A program made the position numbers and the translations under genes. From Myxococcales bacterium (lineage in GTDB: Bacteria; Myxococcota_A; Polyangia; Polyangiales; Polyangiaceae), in assembly GCA_004193285.1 (NCBI GenBank), contig SECP01000030.1, forward strand, positions 1-64,000: DNA of 64,000 nucleotides, read 5' to 3'. Of the stretch, positions 1-7,840 are shown piece after piece (the stretch's first letter is position 1; the number at the start of each line of letters is the position of its first letter). The notes under the pieces are model-generated. The model did not search any database. It worked only from the letters and a program-made list of their open reading frames with translations, and had not been told where the DNA came from.

Positions 1-90
1 CGCTCGAGCATCGCCCCCGCTCGAGCATCGCCCCCGCTCGAGCATCGCCCCCGCTCGAGCATCGCCCCCGCTCGAGCATCGCCCCCGCTC
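1..90. repeat. 18-bp tandem array, five copies
   Basis: Five head-to-tail copies of cgctcgagcatcgccccc fill bases 1-90 without visible mismatch, and a sixth begins (cgctcg) before the match is lost. The array starts at the first base, so it probably continues to the left of the window. The unit is a multiple of three and could encode a six-residue repeat if it is the end of a gene outside the window, but no start or other coding evidence is visible here. Confidence 0.95.
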
Positions 91-206
91 GCCACTGCGG
101 GACCCCGCTCACGCGTCCCTCCGCACCACCGACCGCCGCGAGCGCCGCCTGACCGCGACGCTCATGCCGTGACGCGTCGACAACTCCCCGTCGTCGAGGA
201 GGGCCT

Positions 207-306
207 CTCCTGTCCTCACGCCGACGTAAGGATTCGCACTTCTATTCTTCAATGATTTCGCGGCCTGCAGGTCGCTCGGAGCCAATGTACCGATCCACAC
301 ATCGAT
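207..306 (-). repeat. Diverged inverted copy of the palindromic core module
   Basis: Read on the minus strand this stretch carries the same ordered landmarks as the module copies at 783, 1240, 1716 and 2043 and in reverse at 13196, 14265 and 15797: a GTAC-centred inverted repeat, a TGATTT-type inverted repeat and CCTTACGTCGGCGTGAGG. It is the most diverged copy. Nothing else is recognisable in 91-459. Confidence 0.75.
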
Positions 307-694
307 GGCCGCCCTCCTTCCGTGTGCACCGCGCTGCTGACGCGGGGGCGCAGGCGCATCCAACGAGCTCAATCGAGACGCGGCCCGCCCTGCAGCCCAT
401 GTGTCTGCACCAAGCATGAGCTGAACGTTACGCCACAAGCCACGGAAGGCGGCCGACGATGAGGGTATTCCGGTGCGGGGACCGCGGTAGCGACACCGCG
501 TCTTCTAGCAGCCTTCTGCAAGGTGATCCGCCAATGTGCTGCGCCGTGCAGCCCACGTGGGCACGAAAGCGAGCTCACCGATACGCGATGCGCCATACGC
601 TATACGCGATGCAGCCCACGTGGGCACCAAAGACGAAGCTCAACGATACCCGATACAGCCCACATGGGCACCAAAGACGAGCTCAACGATACGC

Positions 695-774
695 GATTAC
701 CCGATTACCCGATTACCCGATTACCCGATTACCCGATTACCCGATTACCCGATTACCCGATTACCCGATTACCC
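695..774. repeat. Octamer satellite gattaccc, 10 copies
   Basis: Ten uninterrupted copies of gattaccc. It sits between a GCCCACATGGGC palindrome variant and the module core at 783. It is the only 8-bp version; the equivalent slots in the other units hold 7-bp repeats, so repeat length itself has changed between units. Confidence 0.95.
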
Positions 775-1073
775 GATATCCGACGTATGGATCGGTACAT
801 TCGCGAAAAGCGGCATCCGCGTTGCGGAATGATTGATGATTTAGTGTGCGGATCCTTACGTTGGCGCGAAGCTACGGAGATGCCTACCCGGCGCCGCATC
901 GCGTGTAGCAACGCGCGTGACGGGCGCATCTACGCTGAGCGGCTGACATGCGGCGCCGAAACGATGAGGACATTTCGGTGCGGGCACCGCGGTAGCGACA
1001 CCCGCCTCTAGCATCCTTCTGCAAGGTGATCCGCTAATGTGCTGCGCCGTGTAGCCCACGTGGGCACGAAAGA

Positions 1074-1177
1074 CCCGATACCCGATACCCGATACCCGAT
1101 ACCCGATACCCGATACCCGATACCCGATACCCGATACCCGATACCCGATACCCGATACCCGATACCCGATACCCGAT
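1074..1177. repeat. Heptamer satellite cccgata, 14 copies plus a partial
   Basis: Fourteen full copies of cccgata plus cccgat, immediately after GCCCACGTGGGC and before a second copy of the same palindrome at 1181. Seven is not a multiple of three, so the array is open in every frame and yields artificial RYPIPDT-type peptides. Confidence 0.95.
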
Positions 1178-1544
1178 GCAGCCCACGTGGGCACGAAAGA
1201 CGAGCTCAACGAGACGCGATACGCGATACGCGATACGCGACGTATGGATCGGTACATTCGCGAAAAGCGGCATTCGCGTGGCGAAATGATTGATGATTTA
1301 GTGTGCGGATCCTTACGTTGGCGCGAATCTACGGAAATGCCTACCCGGCGCCGCATCGCGTGTAGCAAGGCGCGTGACGGGCGCATCTACGCTGAGCGCC
1401 TGACATGCGGCGCCGAAACGATGAGCACATTTCGGTGCGGGCACCGCGGTAGCGACCCCGGACCTCTAGCAGCGTTCTGCAAGGTGATCCGCGAGTGTGC
1501 TGCGCCGTGCAGCCCACGTGGGCACGAAAGCGAGCTCAACGATA

Positions 1545-1716
1545 CCCGATACCCGATACCCGATACCCGATACCCGATACCCGATACCCGATACCCGATA
1601 CCCGATACCCGATACCCGATACCCGATACCCGATACCCGTACGCGATACGCGATACGCGATACGCGATACGCGGTACGCGATACGCGATACGCGGTACGC
1701 GATACGCGATACGCGA
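1545..1716. repeat. Compound heptamer satellite: cccgata then cgcgata
   Basis: Thirteen copies of cccgata (1545-1635) pass into about ten copies of cgcgata/cgcggta (1642-1716), ending at the ATGTAC-type inverted repeat. The two sub-arrays differ by one base per unit, which suggests point mutation followed by local amplification. Confidence 0.93.
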
Positions 1717-2012
1717 CGTACGGATCGGTACATTCGCGAAAAGCGGCATTCGGGCGGCGAAATGATTGATGATTTAAAGTACGGATCCTTACGTTGGCGC
1801 GAGGCTACGAAGATGCCTACCCGGCGGCGCATCGCGTGTAGCGGAGGCGCGTGACGGGCGCATCTACGCTGAGCGGCTGACATGCGGCGCCGAAACGATG
1901 AGGACATTTCGGTGCGAGCACCGCGGTAGCGACACCGGGCTTCTAGCAGCCTCTGCAAGGTGATCCGCTAATGTGCTGCGCGGTGTAGCCCACGTGGGCA
2001 CGAAAGAGCCGA

Positions 2013-2040
2013 TACCCCATACCCCATACCCCATACCCCA
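2013..2040. repeat. Short heptamer satellite accccat, four copies
   Basis: Four copies of accccat fill the slot between palindrome 1988-1999 and the module core at 2043. This is the shortest version of the satellite. Confidence 0.9.
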
Positions 2041-2467
2041 CACGATGTATGGATCGGTACATTCGCGAAGAGCGGCATTCGCGTTGCGAAATGATTGATG
2101 ATTTGATGTGCGGATCCTTACGTTGGCGCGAGGTCACGAAGGTGCCTCCCCGGCGACGCGGGGCGTAGAGCGAAGCGCGGCGCGGCGCCTCTCGGAGGAG
2201 CAGCGGCTGGCATGCAGCGCCCAACGACGAAGATGTTTTGGTGCGGGTACGGCGGGAAGCGACACGGTCAGCCGGCAGGCTTCTGCAAGGCGAGCCGCGG
2301 CGGTGGCAGCCCACGTGGGGTGCAAAAGAGGGTGCTGGCAGCCGCGCGCGGGTCGAACTCGCTGAAGTGTCGCGATCCGACTCAGGTGGCGGTGAAGCTG
2401 TCCGTCCTTGTAAGGATCGGCGGGTACCCGGCATATCCTATGAAGGTTTGAAGAGTTCGATGGCATC

Positions 2468-3391
2468 ATGCGAGGCCGTATGTTTGAGCGCGGATTAGGC
2501 GGATTTTGGTGGGGTGCGGCTTTGGTGCTGCTCTCGGCGTGCTCGGAGGCGGATCCGGCGCCGGCCAGTTCCGGCGGGGCGGGCGGCGGCGGCGGTGCGG
2601 GTAGCGGCGCAATCGCCGGCAGTACTGCGAACGCAGGCAGTACCGCGAGCGCGGGCAGCAGCGCGGGCGGCCCGGGTGGAACCGGCGGCGCAGGGGGTGG
2701 CAGCGGCGGCAGCAGCGGCAGCAGCGCGGGGAGCGCCGGCCAGCCGCAAGCGGGCGGAGGCGCCGGTGGTGCGAGCGGCGGTGCAGGCGGGAGCAGCGCA
2801 GGCGGCAGTGGTGGAGCGGCGGGCGGCGCAGGCGGCAGTGGTGGAGCGGCGGGCGGCGGCGGAGCGGCGACGTTTGCGCTGACATCGCCCGCGTTTCAGC
2901 ATGGCGAGCAGTGCACGCAACAGAACAAGCAAGGCTGCATGCCGACGAGCTACTTTCCGAAAGCGAACGTCATGACGTCGATCGGAGGCAGCAACATGTC
3001 GCCGGAGTTGAATTGGACGGCTGGTCCAGCGGGCACGATGAGTTACGTGATGTGCCTGCACGATTTGAGCCCTAATACGCACTGGTGCTTGTGGAACATC
3101 CCGAGCGCTACGCGGCAGCTGGCGGCGAACGTCGCACGCCAGAAGATGCCAGCCGCACCGGCCGGCTCGAGCCAAGATAGCTTTAGTGGGCAAGACGACG
3201 GCTACATGGGCCCGGGCGCAGTCGGCAACGTTTATGAATTCCGCCTTTACGCGTTGAAGACGGCGACTTACGCGCCGCCGAACGCGGAGAATCGCTCGAC
3301 GGTCGTGCAAGACCTCGAGGCGGACGATGACGAGATCGTGCTCGGCAAGGCCGTATTGCGCGGCCGCTCGAATCCCGACGGTTACAACTGA
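2468..3391 (+). CDS. PEBP/YbhB-like lipoprotein
   Basis: The 307-residue product has a signal peptide ending in the lipobox LSAC (Cys25), so it is probably anchored in a membrane. A Gly/Ser/Ala-rich linker of about 105 residues follows, whose DNA includes two tandem 27-bp repeats near 2813-2866. The C-terminal ~170 residues resemble the phosphatidylethanolamine-binding protein/YbhB-YbcL fold: an SPELNW segment, the central MCLHDLSPNTHWCLWNIP strand and a late VYEFRLYAL strand. Bacterial members of this family have no settled function, and ligand binding is only inferred. ATG 2480 is an alternative start. The gene is convergent with the cytochrome operon, with 4 bp between them. Confidence 0.85.
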   Translation: MRGRMFERGLGGFWWGAALVLLSACSEADPAPASSGGAGGGGGAGSGAIAGSTANAGSTASAGSSAGGPGGTGGAGGGSGGSSGSSAGSAGQPQAGGGAGGASGGAGGSSAGGSGGAAGGAGGSGGAAGGGGAATFALTSPAFQHGEQCTQQNKQGCMPTSYFPKANVMTSIGGSNMSPELNWTAGPAGTMSYVMCLHDLSPNTHWCLWNIPSATRQLAANVARQKMPAAPAGSSQDSFSGQDDGYMGPGAVGNVYEFRLYALKTATYAPPNAENRSTVVQDLEADDDEIVLGKAVLRGRSNPDGYN

Positions 3392-3395
3392 GCGG

Positions 3396-4421
3396 CTACG
3401 GCGTAGGGCGGGTCGCGGGCAGGCTGGAGATCCAAGCTTTGACGGCGGCGAGCCCAGCTTCGTCCACGCTGTGGGTGGCGAGCGGCGGCATCTGCATTTC
3501 CGAGCCGCGCTCGCCGTCGCGGTACACGACCGCGCTGCGTTCCGGCTCTCCGGGCGCGATCAGCTTCAGGTAGCGATCGGGCCGCGCCGGGTCGACGATG
3601 TACGAGTCCTGCCCTACGCCGGTTCGGTGAGCCGCGGTCTCGGACACCTGGGTAAGGTCCCGCGCGTCCAGCTTCAGGTAAAAGCCGGTCCACCATGCCT
3701 CCGCGTTCCAGCTCGGGTTGTGGCACGCGACCCCGCAGTTGACGTGTAGGTAAGAAAGCGCGGCCTGGTCGACGGGTGTACCGGGCACCTGCAAGGCCGG
3801 TGGCGAAGTCGAGAGTTTCGCCGTTTGTTGGAGCTTTTGCAGGGTGAGACCTTGCGCGTCCGCGCCTGCCAGCAGCACCGCGCTGAAGCCCAAAACCTGA
3901 TCGCGCGCGCCTTGATGGCAGCGCCGACAATCGCGGACGGCGGGCACCTCGTAGCGGTCCTCGAAGGTGCCGGGCACGTTGCGCTCTCCTTCCGTGATTG
4001 AAAGGGCGTCCATTTCATCTTCCGTCCAGCGGTATGTCGCGGCCCGCCATTCGTAGTTGCGCTTCTCCAAGAGCCGCGTCTCGATGCGCTTACCTTCGTA
4101 GGAAAACTCTTTCCAAAGTTTGGTCCCGACCGGAAATGTCCAGTCGTCTGGGTCGGTGGTGTCGATCGTCGAGCCCGGCGGCAGCCACACGTAGCGCTGC
4201 TTGTGCATGTGGTCGCTCCACAGCGCGGCCGCGGGCGTGAACGGCTCCACGCCGGAGCCGAGCCGCTTGCTGTACCAATGCTCACCCACCGGGCCGTAGA
4301 GACCGGTGCACGCGAGCGAAGATTCGTTGGGGCAACCGAAGTCGTAGACCGGCTCGGGTAGCGGCTCGTGCTCCGCTGCGCCGCAAGCCGTGATCAAGAG
4401 AGCAAGCGCTAGCCGCTTCAT
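3396..4421 (-). CDS. SO2930-like diheme c-type cytochrome lipoprotein
   Basis: The 341-residue product starts at MKRLALALLITAC, a lipoprotein signal with Cys13. It contains a canonical haem motif CRRCH near residue 165 and a second CGVACH near residue 229, which has three residues between the cysteines rather than two. The FTPAAALWSDHMHKQRYVWLPPG segment and the IETRLLEKR strand match the SO2930 family of predicted periplasmic diheme cytochromes as I recall it. The role is presumably electron transfer or oxidation, substrate unknown. The start codon overlaps the stop of the upstream DUF3817 gene (ATGA), so translation is probably coupled. Confidence 0.78.
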   Translation of the reverse strand: MKRLALALLITACGAAEHEPLPEPVYDFGCPNESSLACTGLYGPVGEHWYSKRLGSGVEPFTPAAALWSDHMHKQRYVWLPPGSTIDTTDPDDWTFPVGTKLWKEFSYEGKRIETRLLEKRNYEWRAATYRWTEDEMDALSITEGERNVPGTFEDRYEVPAVRDCRRCHQGARDQVLGFSAVLLAGADAQGLTLQKLQQTAKLSTSPPALQVPGTPVDQAALSYLHVNCGVACHNPSWNAEAWWTGFYLKLDARDLTQVSETAAHRTGVGQDSYIVDPARPDRYLKLIAPGEPERSAVVYRDGERGSEMQMPPLATHSVDEAGLAAVKAWISSLPATRPTP

Positions 4422-4702
4422 GATTTTCGCGAAAGTGCGCGCTCGATGGCGAGCGCGCCGAACGGCACGGCCGAAAGGAGCAGCAGCTGCAGGCTGCGCC
4501 AGAGCGTCCACTTTCGCTCCAGGCTCGCCGCCAGGAGCGCGAGTGCGAACATCAAGAACAGCAAGCCGTGAAGGCTGCCGAGTAGGCGCACGGCGGACGG
4601 CTCACCCCCAATGTGCTTCAACGGCACCGCGACGAAGAGCAGCAAGAGGAGCGAAGTACCTTCCAACCAGGAGAGCACGCGCAAAGCGAGGAGCCCGTTC
4701 AT
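4418..4702 (-). CDS. DUF3817 family small membrane protein
   Basis: This 94-residue protein has about three hydrophobic helices and the DUF3817 signature LEGTSLLLLLFVAVPLKH followed by GSLHGLLFLMF. Members are integral membrane proteins of unknown function. It is the middle gene of a three-gene minus-strand operon and overlaps both neighbours by ATGA junctions (4699-4702 and 4418-4421). The start at 4702 is fixed by that overlap and the family's usual N terminus. Confidence 0.85.
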   Translation of the reverse strand: MNGLLALRVLSWLEGTSLLLLLFVAVPLKHIGGEPSAVRLLGSLHGLLFLMFALALLAASLERKWTLWRSLQLLLLSAVPFGALAIERALSRKS

Positions 4703-5142
4703 GGCGCCGCGCTCCACGTGGGGCGGAAGACCATTAGAGCCAACGCCGCCGCGAGCGCGAGGACGGAGATCGCGCCGGTCGCTGCGCGTCGGGGCACGTG
4801 GAGCGAGGCGACCAGCGCGGCGAGAGAAACGAACGAACCGCCGATGCCTCCGAGCACCCATAACTCTCCCAGCCCGACCCCTAGCCGCTCGACCAGTGCG
4901 TAGCCGGTCAGCCAAACCACGACGAGGCACGGCGAGGCAACCGCGTGCACGGCGCGCCGCCTCTCCGAAAGCGATCGGGCGAGGAGGCTCGCCCCCAACC
5001 CGCCCGCATAGCCCAAGACGGCGAGCAGCTTGAGGAGCAAGAGCAAACGGTAGAAGACGAACGGCACTGCAGCCGTAGGGTGCGGCGCCTCGCTTCGGCT
5101 CGCGAGTGGCCGGAATGACATTCGTCGCAAGTTTTCAGCCAT
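4699..5142 (-). CDS. Four-helix membrane protein of unknown function
   Basis: The 147-residue product has four predicted membrane segments (about residues 27-52, 64-85, 90-112 and 119-138) and no motif I recognise. It is the first gene of the operon with DUF3817 and the diheme cytochrome, so a role in respiratory membrane organisation is possible but unproven. MSFRPL at 5121 is an alternative start. It is divergent from the GlxA-type regulator, with 78 bp between start codons. Confidence 0.7.
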   Translation of the reverse strand: MAENLRRMSFRPLASRSEAPHPTAAVPFVFYRLLLLLKLLAVLGYAGGLGASLLARSLSERRRAVHAVASPCLVVVWLTGYALVERLGVGLGELWVLGGIGGSFVSLAALVASLHVPRRAATGAISVLALAAALALMVFRPTWSAAP

Positions 5143-5220
5143 GCGGCGTTTATTCGTGAAGGCGCAGCTACCGCCGACCCTCCTGTTGGCCGTTTTCTTA
5201 TGCTGCGGCTATTCTTGGCC

Positions 5221-6177
5221 ATGCACGAGGTCGCGGTATTGGCATTGCCAGGGGTGCTCCCGTTCGACCTCGGGACTCCGTGCGGAGTGTTTCGGTACGC
5301 ACGGCTTCCGGGCGGTCGACTCGGCTATCGAGTCCAGGTGTGCGGCCCTGCGCGCGATGTACCGGCGGGCGAGTTCACGGTGCGCGTCGCGGCGGGTTTG
5401 GAAGCGCTGCAGCGCGCGGATACGATCGTCGTTCCGGGGGTGGACGAGCGCCACGTCGCCGGCCCCTTCCCGGAGAAAGCGTTGAGAGCGCTCCAAGCGG
5501 CCGCGAGCTCCGGTACGCGCGTGGCCTCTATCTGCAGCGGTGCGTTCGTGCTCGCGGCCGCAGGTCTGTTGAACGACGGTCCCGCCACGACCCATTGGCT
5601 CGCTGCCCCCGAGCTCGCGCGGCGCTACCCGCGCGTGCAGGTCGACCCGGACGTGCTCTACGTTCAGCGCGGTAACGTGTTCACGTCGGCTGGCGCGGCC
5701 GCGGGCTTGGATCTGTGTCTGCACCTCGTGCGCTTGGACTACGGCTCTGCGGTGGCGGCAGACTCCGCGCGGCTGGCGGTGATGCCGCTCGAACGCGCGG
5801 GCGGGCAGTCTCAGTTCATCGTGAACGAGCCGCCGACCCCGGAAGGCGCGTCGCTCGCGCCGCTCCTGCAGTGGCTGGAAAGCCGCTTGGCGGACCCTGT
5901 TTCGCTCGAAGCCATCGCCAAGCGCGCAGGGCTGAGCGTGCGCACGTTGAGCCGGCGGTTTCGTGAGCAAACCGGGATGTCGCCGGTCAAGTGGCTGCTG
6001 CGCGCCCGAGTGCGAGAGGCGCAAAGTCTGCTGGAGACGACGAGCGCCTCCGTCGAGCAGATCGCGACGAGGGTCGGGTTCGGCTCCGCGACGTCTTTGC
6101 GCGAGCACTTCCAGAAGCTGGTCGCGACGACGCCGCAAGCTTACCGGCGCGCCTTCCGCAGCGCGCCCGCCGCTTAG
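5221..6177 (+). CDS. GlxA-type transcriptional regulator (DJ-1/PfpI + AraC HTH)
   Basis: The 318-residue product has an N-terminal DJ-1/PfpI-like domain (residues 1 to about 175) with the nucleophile-elbow-like SICSGAFVLAAAG near residue 104. A C-terminal AraC-type double helix-turn-helix follows (about 220-318: LEAIAKRAGLSVRTLSRRF and IATRVGFGSATSLREHF). In the family the N-terminal domain senses a ligand and the C-terminal one binds DNA. MHEVAVLALPG is chosen as start because it leads directly into the first DJ-1 strand. The divergent membrane/cytochrome operon is a plausible target. Confidence 0.87.
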   Translation: MHEVAVLALPGVLPFDLGTPCGVFRYARLPGGRLGYRVQVCGPARDVPAGEFTVRVAAGLEALQRADTIVVPGVDERHVAGPFPEKALRALQAAASSGTRVASICSGAFVLAAAGLLNDGPATTHWLAAPELARRYPRVQVDPDVLYVQRGNVFTSAGAAAGLDLCLHLVRLDYGSAVAADSARLAVMPLERAGGQSQFIVNEPPTPEGASLAPLLQWLESRLADPVSLEAIAKRAGLSVRTLSRRFREQTGMSPVKWLLRARVREAQSLLETTSASVEQIATRVGFGSATSLREHFQKLVATTPQAYRRAFRSAPAA

Positions 6178-6274
6178 CAAACCGCGCTCACGAGCTGCTG
6201 CCTGCATCCAACGACGAAAGCGCCTCGAACGAGCCGCTTCATCTCACCTGGGGCTGGGTGGTTCCGTCGGCGCT

Positions 6275-6305
6275 GGGCTGGCAACAGTTCGCGCCAGCCC
6301 GGGCC
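6275..6305. terminator. Possible bidirectional hairpin between convergent genes
   Basis: GGGCTGG (6275-6281) pairs with CCAGCCC (6294-6300) across a 12-base loop in the gap between two genes that converge. There is no U-tract, so intrinsic termination is weakly supported. Confidence 0.3.
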
Positions 6306-6328
6306 GTTCTAACCACTGCGAGGTCGCG

Positions 6329-7360
6329 TCACTTCACCTCGTACACCTCGACGACGCTGTCCAAGAAGCGCGGCAGCACGATGCGGCTTCGCTTGCTGTC
6401 CCAACCGAAGTCCGCCGGCCCCTTCACGTTTTGCACGATGGGCTCGAAGCCCGTGCCGTCCAGCTTGCCGCGGTAGATGGCGCTCGCGCCCCAGCTCGAG
6501 ACGAACAGCTTGTCACCCACGACGAGCATGCCGTCCAGCATGCCGCCCGGCACTTTGATCACGTCGACCCTCTCGCCCTTGGAACCGAGGCCGTAGACCT
6601 CGTTCGAATTGAGCGCGTTGACGAGCAGGCCCTTGGGGCCGACGAACAAGCCGTTCGGTCCGCTCAGGTCCTTGGATTTGGCGAGCACCTTCGCCTTGCC
6701 CGTCTTGTCGATGACCAACACCTGGTCGCCGCCTTGCGGCTCGAAGCCCTTGGGGCCCGGCTTGACCGAGGAGTCCGCGACGTAAACCTTGCCGTCCGGC
6801 GCGAGCGCGATGTCGTTGGCGAACGTGGCTTCCGGCAGGGTGATGTCGCCCTTGGCCGCCAGCGTCTTCAAGTCGAATTTGCGCACGACGGTGATGTCCG
6901 TAACCCAAAGCTCCTTACCGACGACGATGAGGCCTTTGGGGGCGTCGAGCTTCACGCCCTTTTCGCCACCCGCAATGAGCTTCGGCGTCTTGATCGTGCC
7001 GTCCGGCGAGAGCTCGGAGATGTAGCCATTCCCGTCGACCTCGCCGGGGCCGCCGTTGATATTGGACACCAAGTAGCGATCGCCGGCCGCGTCGTAGAAC
7101 ACGCTCTCCGGCGTGGCGAACGCGCCCTTGAAAGTGAGGACCGGCGCGGGCTCCGGCGGCTTCGCGGCTTCCTCCAGCGCCGGCTTCGGGGTAGCGGAGG
7201 CGGCCGGCGCCGCCGATGCGCTGGGCGCGGGGATCGTCTCCACCATCACGGGGGTGACTGGCGGCGCTTCACCAGGCTGAGCCACCGGCGTCGGCTGCGG
7301 ATTCGAGCAACCGACGAGTAGCAATCCACACAGCGCGCCAAGGGACGTCTTCGACATCAT
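6329..7360 (-). CDS. SMP-30/NHL-like beta-propeller lipoprotein
   Basis: The 343-residue product begins MMSKTSLGALCGLLLVGC with lipobox LVGC. A Pro/Ala-rich linker follows to about residue 85, then repeated blades such as TPESVFYDAAGDRYLVSN, LDAPKGLIVVGKELWVTD and ANDIALAPDGKVYVADS, typical of SMP-30/gluconolactonase-like six-bladed propellers. A GAGGAG ribosome site 5 bases upstream supports the ATG at 7360. An enzymatic role is possible, but binding or scaffolding is equally consistent. A small gene at 7417-7677 lies upstream on the same strand. Confidence 0.82.
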   Translation of the reverse strand: MMSKTSLGALCGLLLVGCSNPQPTPVAQPGEAPPVTPVMVETIPAPSASAAPAASATPKPALEEAAKPPEPAPVLTFKGAFATPESVFYDAAGDRYLVSNINGGPGEVDGNGYISELSPDGTIKTPKLIAGGEKGVKLDAPKGLIVVGKELWVTDITVVRKFDLKTLAAKGDITLPEATFANDIALAPDGKVYVADSSVKPGPKGFEPQGGDQVLVIDKTGKAKVLAKSKDLSGPNGLFVGPKGLLVNALNSNEVYGLGSKGERVDVIKVPGGMLDGMLVVGDKLFVSSWGASAIYRGKLDGTGFEPIVQNVKGPADFGWDSKRSRIVLPRFLDSVVEVYEVK

Positions 7361-7416
7361 GCAAGCTCCTCTTCGAAAATGGAGGCGGAGCTTACACGCG
7401 CACCACGGCGCGGAGG

Positions 7417-7677
7417 TTACAGTTTCGGCGAGCGGGGCGGGCGCGGCAAGAGCGGTCGCTCGGCCGCTACGCTGGTCGGCGCCTCGCTGTCGCACCAAAA
7501 CTCTTGGTCCAGCACCTCCGCGAGCTCCGTGATGTCACTGAAATCCGAAACCTCGGACGCGTCCGTCAAAGTCTGAGCGGCCTTGCGAGCAGCGAGCGCC
7601 GCGCGCTCGGGCGCACGCTCCGTCGGAAACTCCGAACCGAAGATTAGTTCCAGATGCTCCAGCGAGGATTTGCTCAC
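7417..7677 (-). CDS. Small acidic protein of unknown function
   Basis: An 86-residue frame starts with GTG and has an acidic, helix-prone middle (VSDFSDITELAEVLDQEFW) and a basic proline-rich tail. I do not recognise a family. It lies 57 bp upstream of the beta-propeller gene on the same strand. There is no clear ribosome site, and a competing frame starts with an ATG at 7687, so the call is tentative. Confidence 0.45.
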   Translation of the reverse strand: MSKSSLEHLELIFGSEFPTERAPERAALAARKAAQTLTDASEVSDFSDITELAEVLDQEFWCDSEAPTSVAAERPLLPRPPRSPKL

Positions 7678-7840
7678 GGATCGTCATGAACGGCGCGCGC
7701 TTGCTTCCCTTTAGGGAGCGCTCAACCACCCGATTCGACAGTCTTTTTTCGCGCCTTCGTCCGTGGCCTCAGGCCTACCGGGCGTCGCTCGTCGCCGCAG
7801 GGCAGGCCCAACCTGCGGCTTCCGTCGTAGATTCCCGCGC

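Larger units (their letters stand above)
513..2320 (+). repeat. Tandem long-unit repeat region with embedded satellites
   Basis: Four tandem units begin at about 783, 1240, 1716 and 2043 (periods about 457, 476 and 327 bp). Each unit has, in order, a near-palindrome of the form ATGTACGGATCGGTACAT (variants start GTATGG), an AT-rich inverted repeat around TGATTGATGATTT, the string GGATCCTTACGTTGGCGCGA, about 150 bp of GC-rich sequence, CTTCTGCAAGGTGATCCGC, and the perfect palindrome GCCCACGTGGGC (551-562, 614-625, 1054-1065, 1181-1192, 1512-1523, 1988-1999; variants at 658-669 and 2309-2320). Short 7- or 8-bp satellites lie between the GCCCACGTGGGC palindrome and the next ATGTAC inverted repeat. 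The open frames seen through it are by-products of the satellites and no gene is supported. Confidence 0.9.

Noticed and set aside
695..1716. CRISPR array
   Set aside because: Units are 7-8 bp with no spacers between them and no cas genes are nearby.
459..1958. Overlapping long open frames on both strands encoding RYPIPDT/GYRVSGI repeats
   Set aside because: They are produced by 7- and 8-bp satellites that lack stop codons in every frame. They have no ribosome sites, and each frame yields equally repetitive peptides.
7535..7729. Alternative frame (ATG 7687) over the small gene at 7417-7677
   Set aside because: Its product changes to Arg/Gly-rich low complexity after a few residues, while the chosen frame has an acidic helical pattern; both remain weak.
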